Source: Pseudomonas nitroreducens NBRC 12694
Lineage (GTDB): Bacteria; Pseudomonadota; Gammaproteobacteria; Pseudomonadales; Pseudomonadaceae
Assembly (NCBI RefSeq): GCF_002091755.1
Contig: NZ_BDAI01000018.1
Location: 1-64,000 of the forward strand
Direction of reading: 5' to 3'
DNA length: 64,000 nucleotides
The first letter of the stretch is position 1. Each line of letters opens with the position of its first letter. The notes under the pieces were generated by a model, which saw only the letters and a list, made by a program, of their open reading frames with translations, ran no database searches and was not told the origin of the DNA. Positions 61,384 through 64,000 of the stretch are shown piece by piece. The position numbers and the translations under genes are program-made.

Positions 61384-62706
61384 TCAGATGGCGACATCCG
61401 TCAGCGCCTTGTCCAGGCAGTCGAGGAACAGTTCCGCATGCTCCTGCTCGAAGGCCAGCAGCGGACGGACCTTCAGGATGTTCTCCATGGGACCGGCCGC
61501 GCTGATCAGCACGCCGCGCTCGCGCATGGCATTGACCACCTGGCGTGTCTGGTTGGCGGCCGGAGTTTTCGCGGTGCGATCGGTGACCAGTTCGACGCCG
61601 AGGAAAAGCCCTGCGCCGCGCACGTCGCCGATCAGTTCATGGCGCGCGGCGAGCTGGCGTATGCCCTGGAGCATGAAGGCGCCGATGCGCTGCGAACGCT
61701 CCTGAAGCTGTTCGTCGCGGATCACGTCGAGTACCGCCTGGGCCGCCGCGCAGGACACCGGGTTGCCGCCGAAGGTGTTGAAGTAGCGCACCTCGCGGCC
61801 GAAGCGTTCGAGGATTTCCGGGCGCACCACGACGCCGGCGATGGGCTGGCCGTTGCCCATGGGTTTGCCAAGGGTGACCAGGTCCGGCTGCACGCCGTGG
61901 CGCTGGAAGCCCCACATGGCGTCGCCGGTGCGGGCGAAGCCGCTCTGCACTTCGTCGGCGATATAAAGCAGGCCTTCGTCCTGGGCGACTTTCACGGCTT
62001 CGGCAAGGAATCCGGCCGGATCGGCCAGCACGCCGTCGCTGGCGAAGATGCCGTCGAGCAGCAGCGCGGCGGGCTTGATGCCATGGGCGCGCAGGTCGGC
62101 GATGGCGGCGCGCACATCGTCGGCGAAGAGTTTGCCGACGTTCTCTGCGCCCAGTCGGTAAGCATCGGGCGCGCGCACGGTGCGGGCGTGGGCGGGCAGG
62201 GTGATGCCGGCGCCGAGGGACGGCGAGAGCTCGGAAATGGTCCCGGTGACGCCGTGGTAGGCGAAGCGGGTGATGATCACCCCGGTGCCGCCGGTGTACT
62301 GGCGAGCGATACGCAGGGCGAGGTCGTTCGCCTCGCTGCCGGTGCAGGTGAACATCACCTGGTCCAGGCCTTCGGGGAAAGTGGCGAGCAGGTCCTCGGC
62401 GTAGTCGAGGATGCCTTCCTGCAGGTAGCGGGTATGGGTGTTGAGCACCGCCGCCTGGCCGGCGATGGCTCGCACCACGCGCGGATGGCAGTGGCCGATG
62501 GAGGCGACGTTGTTGTAGGCGTCGAGGTAGCGGTTGCCCTGGTTGTCGTAGAGCCACACGCCCTCGCCGCGCACGGTGTGCAGCGGGCGCTCGTAGAACA
62601 GGCGGTAGGCCGGCCCGAGCAGGCGCGCGCGGCGCTCGATCAGGCGGCGTTCCGCATCGCTCAGGCGCTCGGCATCGGCGGCACTGAATCCGTTGGGCAT
62701 GGTCAT
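61384..62706 (-). CDS. Class III PLP aminotransferase/phospho-lyase family protein
   Basis: This 440-residue class III enzyme has the PLP Lys281 ('LVTLGKPMGNG'), 'IADEVQSGFARTG' (Asp251 binds the PLP nitrogen) and 'CTGSEANDLA' (121-130). Class III homologues that are paired with an aminoglycoside-phosphotransferase-like kinase include the ethanolamine-phosphate and 5-phosphohydroxy-L-lysine phospho-lyases. The neighbour here is such a kinase, so lyase activity is a real option beside transamination. It overlaps the kinase gene by 4 nt. Confidence 0.92.
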   Translation of the reverse strand: MTMPNGFSAADAERLSDAERRLIERRARLLGPAYRLFYERPLHTVRGEGVWLYDNQGNRYLDAYNNVASIGHCHPRVVRAIAGQAAVLNTHTRYLQEGILDYAEDLLATFPEGLDQVMFTCTGSEANDLALRIARQYTGGTGVIITRFAYHGVTGTISELSPSLGAGITLPAHARTVRAPDAYRLGAENVGKLFADDVRAAIADLRAHGIKPAALLLDGIFASDGVLADPAGFLAEAVKVAQDEGLLYIADEVQSGFARTGDAMWGFQRHGVQPDLVTLGKPMGNGQPIAGVVVRPEILERFGREVRYFNTFGGNPVSCAAAQAVLDVIRDEQLQERSQRIGAFMLQGIRQLAARHELIGDVRGAGLFLGVELVTDRTAKTPAANQTRQVVNAMRERGVLISAAGPMENILKVRPLLAFEQEHAELFLDCLDKALTDVAI

Positions 62707-63779
62707 GGGCGGGGCTCCTCTTGTGTGGCGCAGGCGGCGAAGATCTGCTCCTGCGCCTGTTCCCGGCTCAGGCGGGCCAGGCCTTGCACGGCCTGCCAGG
62801 CGTGGCGGGTGTTGCGCAGGATGTAGTCGCGGTTCTCGGGGTGCAGGCTGGCGCGCCAGGCGGTGATGCTCAGGGTCATGATCAGGCGCGTGGCAATCAG
62901 GTCGGCGAGGATTTCCTGCTCCTCGGCCAGCAGCGGGCAGCGGCGATGGTAGGCGGCGATCATCTCGCAGGCGGTGGCCAGCGGCGCGTCCGGCTCGCCC
63001 ACCTGGTAGGCGGCGGCGACGCCGAGGTCGTTGATCAGCGGCGCGTGGACCATGTCGCCGAAATCGAGGATGTTGCGCACCCGGTCCGGATGCTCGGCAT
63101 CGACGATGACGTTGTGCGGGTTCAGGTCGTTGTGGATGACCTGGGCGCGCAGCGTGGTCTGGCGGGGCAGGGCGTGGCGCTCGAAATTGTCGAGAAAGCG
63201 CTCGACCAGGGCGCGCTGTTCTCGATCCTGTATGTAGACCAGCAGGTTGCGCAGGCGCGAGGCGTGCTTGAGGTCCCAGAGCAGTTCGTGGTCGGCGGTG
63301 GCCGGGTGTTCGAAACCCTTCAGCGCCAGGCCCAGGCGCGCCAGGTCGTCGCCCAGGTTCTCGCGCAGGGCGCGGCTGCGTTGCGGGACGCGGTGCAGCG
63401 GAACTCCGTCGACGAAGGAGAACAGCCGGGCAATCATCGGCTGGCCGTCGACGCGGATGGAAATCTGGTGGTCGCCGTTGAGCGAGGGATAGACGCGCTG
63501 CACTGCCAGGGTCGGGTCGAGGGCCTCCACGCGCAGCAGGGCGCGAGTCTGGAAGTCCACGACCTGCGGGTCCTCCAGCGGGTGCGAGAGCTTCAGCAGG
63601 CGGTCGTCGCCATGGCCGTGGGCGATGTGGAAGTTCAGGTCGCGTTCGCCGGCGAGGCGGTGCAGCGTGCCGCGCTGGCCGAAGTATTCGTCGGCGATGG
63701 CAGCGGCCTGGGCGTCGCTCACCTGGGCGGGGGCCGCTTCCAGCAGGTGATCGTGGACGGGCGCGGTATTGAGGGGCAC
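62703..63779 (-). CDS. APH/choline-kinase-fold phosphotransferase (hydroxylysine-kinase-like)
   Basis: This 358-residue kinase has the catalytic loop 'VIHNDLNPHNVIVD' (H-x-D-x-x-x-x-N, about 216-229) and the metal-binding 'ILDFGDMVHAPLINDLG', both diagnostic of the aminoglycoside phosphotransferase fold. The layout resembles human hydroxylysine kinase (AGPHD1/HYKK) and homoserine kinase-like proteins. The start is GTG 63779 with GGAG about 9 nt upstream. It is translationally coupled to the class III enzyme. Confidence 0.85.
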   Translation of the reverse strand: MPLNTAPVHDHLLEAAPAQVSDAQAAAIADEYFGQRGTLHRLAGERDLNFHIAHGHGDDRLLKLSHPLEDPQVVDFQTRALLRVEALDPTLAVQRVYPSLNGDHQISIRVDGQPMIARLFSFVDGVPLHRVPQRSRALRENLGDDLARLGLALKGFEHPATADHELLWDLKHASRLRNLLVYIQDREQRALVERFLDNFERHALPRQTTLRAQVIHNDLNPHNVIVDAEHPDRVRNILDFGDMVHAPLINDLGVAAAYQVGEPDAPLATACEMIAAYHRRCPLLAEEQEILADLIATRLIMTLSITAWRASLHPENRDYILRNTRHAWQAVQGLARLSREQAQEQIFAACATQEEPRP

Positions 63780-63839
63780 GGGTACATCTCCAGCAGGGTT
63801 CAGCGGTCGTTCGGTATTGCAGCGGCCGGGCGAGGTGGA

Positions 63840-63870
63840 GCGTCCGCCCGGCGCGGGGCCGGGCGGACGC
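63840..63870. terminator. Strong 12-bp hairpin between the binding-protein and kinase genes
   Basis: A perfect 12-bp GC-rich stem (63840-63851 with 63859-63870, 7-nt loop) lies just after the binding-protein stop. It has no T-tract, so it is probably an RNA-stabilising or attenuating hairpin and not a full terminator. Confidence 0.55.
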
Positions 63871-63877
63871 CATCCAC

Positions 63878-64000
63878 TTACTTGCTAGCCCAGGCGTTGA
63901 AGCGGGTTTCCAGTTCCTCGCCGTGGTCGATCCAGAACTCGGTGTCCATGGCGCGCGCGTTCTCCAGGTTCTGCGGCGCGGTGGGGAGTTTCGGCGCGAT
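63878..64000 (-). CDS. ABC transporter substrate-binding protein, polyamine type, C-terminal 40 residues
   Basis: Only the last 40 codons are inside the window; the gene continues beyond base 64000. The C-terminus ('MDTEFWIDHGEELETRFNAW', then 'ASK') resembles the end of PotD/PotF-like solute-binding proteins for spermidine or putrescine. It is upstream of the kinase and class III enzyme on the same strand, hinting that the transporter feeds their pathway. Confidence 0.7.
   Translation of the reverse strand: MAPKLPTAPQNLENARAMDTEFWIDHGEELETRFNAWASK

Overview
The window is about 64 kb of GC-rich, densely coding bacterial chromosome. Codon use, gene content and gene order point to Pseudomonas, probably a P. 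nitroreducens / P. citronellolis-like relative of P. aeruginosa. From memory, three stretches follow P. aeruginosa PAO1 order: a PA1874-1877-like adhesin/type I secretion locus, the rnf-nth block (PA3489-3496), and a long run from quiP through the Mrp antiporter (about PA1032-PA1060). I see no tRNA, rRNA, CRISPR array, insertion sequence or prophage. These are my own reading; no database search was run.

Region by region. (1) 1-12.8 kb: the C-terminal ~2,550 residues of a giant repetitive adhesin (16 Ig-like repeats, further Ig-like domains, a seven-unit FG-GAP propeller, a short RTX tail), followed by its TolC / ABC / HlyD type I exporter. (2) 13.1-14.5 kb: the nucleotide nucleosidase ppnN. 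(3) 14.6-21.3 kb, minus strand: a PA3496-like small protein, then nth and the complete rnfABCDGE electron-transport operon, in which every gene overlaps the next. (4) 21.5-24.7 kb: an exported Cys-containing protein and a convergent four-gene envelope operon of poorly understood families (DUF4349 lipoprotein, YgiB-like, glutathionylspermidine-synthase-like ATP-grasp, DUF350). (5) 24.7-29.3 kb: metG, apbC/mrp, a small protein resembling only the first part of MreB, and dcd. (6) 29.3-36.6 kb: a P-loop ATPase, the AHL acylase quiP, two SEC-C zinc-motif proteins, a LEA14-like lipoprotein, a UPF0126 membrane protein and an OmpA-type lipoprotein. (7) 36.7-47.6 kb: DUF1145 and Gly-rich secreted proteins, a CopD-like membrane protein, dinG, a secreted agarase-like glycosidase, a serine hydrolase, a Trp-rich OmpA lipoprotein, pdxH and glycerate kinase. 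(8) 47.8-54.2 kb: a glycine-zipper lipoprotein and the six-gene Mrp Na+/H+ antiporter with fused MrpA/MrpB. (9) 54.3-57.3 kb: an EamA exporter, a Cds1-like cysteine desulfhydrase and an Asp/Glu racemase. (10) 57.3-61.3 kb: a COG3650 lipoprotein, a YeaO-like protein, a divergent SDR/LysR pair, then a second glycine-zipper lipoprotein with a PagP-like barrel protein. (11) 61.4-64 kb, minus strand: a class III aminotransferase, a phosphotransferase and the tail of a polyamine-type binding protein.

The strongest regulatory signal is at 60256-60331. Five exact GTTCAG hexamers, spaced 10-11 bp apart, stand 11 bp upstream of a -10-like element in front of the SlyB-like/PagP-like gene pair. That is the layout of a PhoP box, and slyB and pagP are classic PhoP-regulated envelope genes. 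Other items worth attention are the MreB-like mini-protein, the higher-order A/B repeat pattern in the adhesin, the repeated C-terminal extension of RnfC, the four-gene ATP-grasp/DUF350 operon, and the putative hydroxylysine-type kinase/phospho-lyase pair behind a polyamine-type transporter gene.
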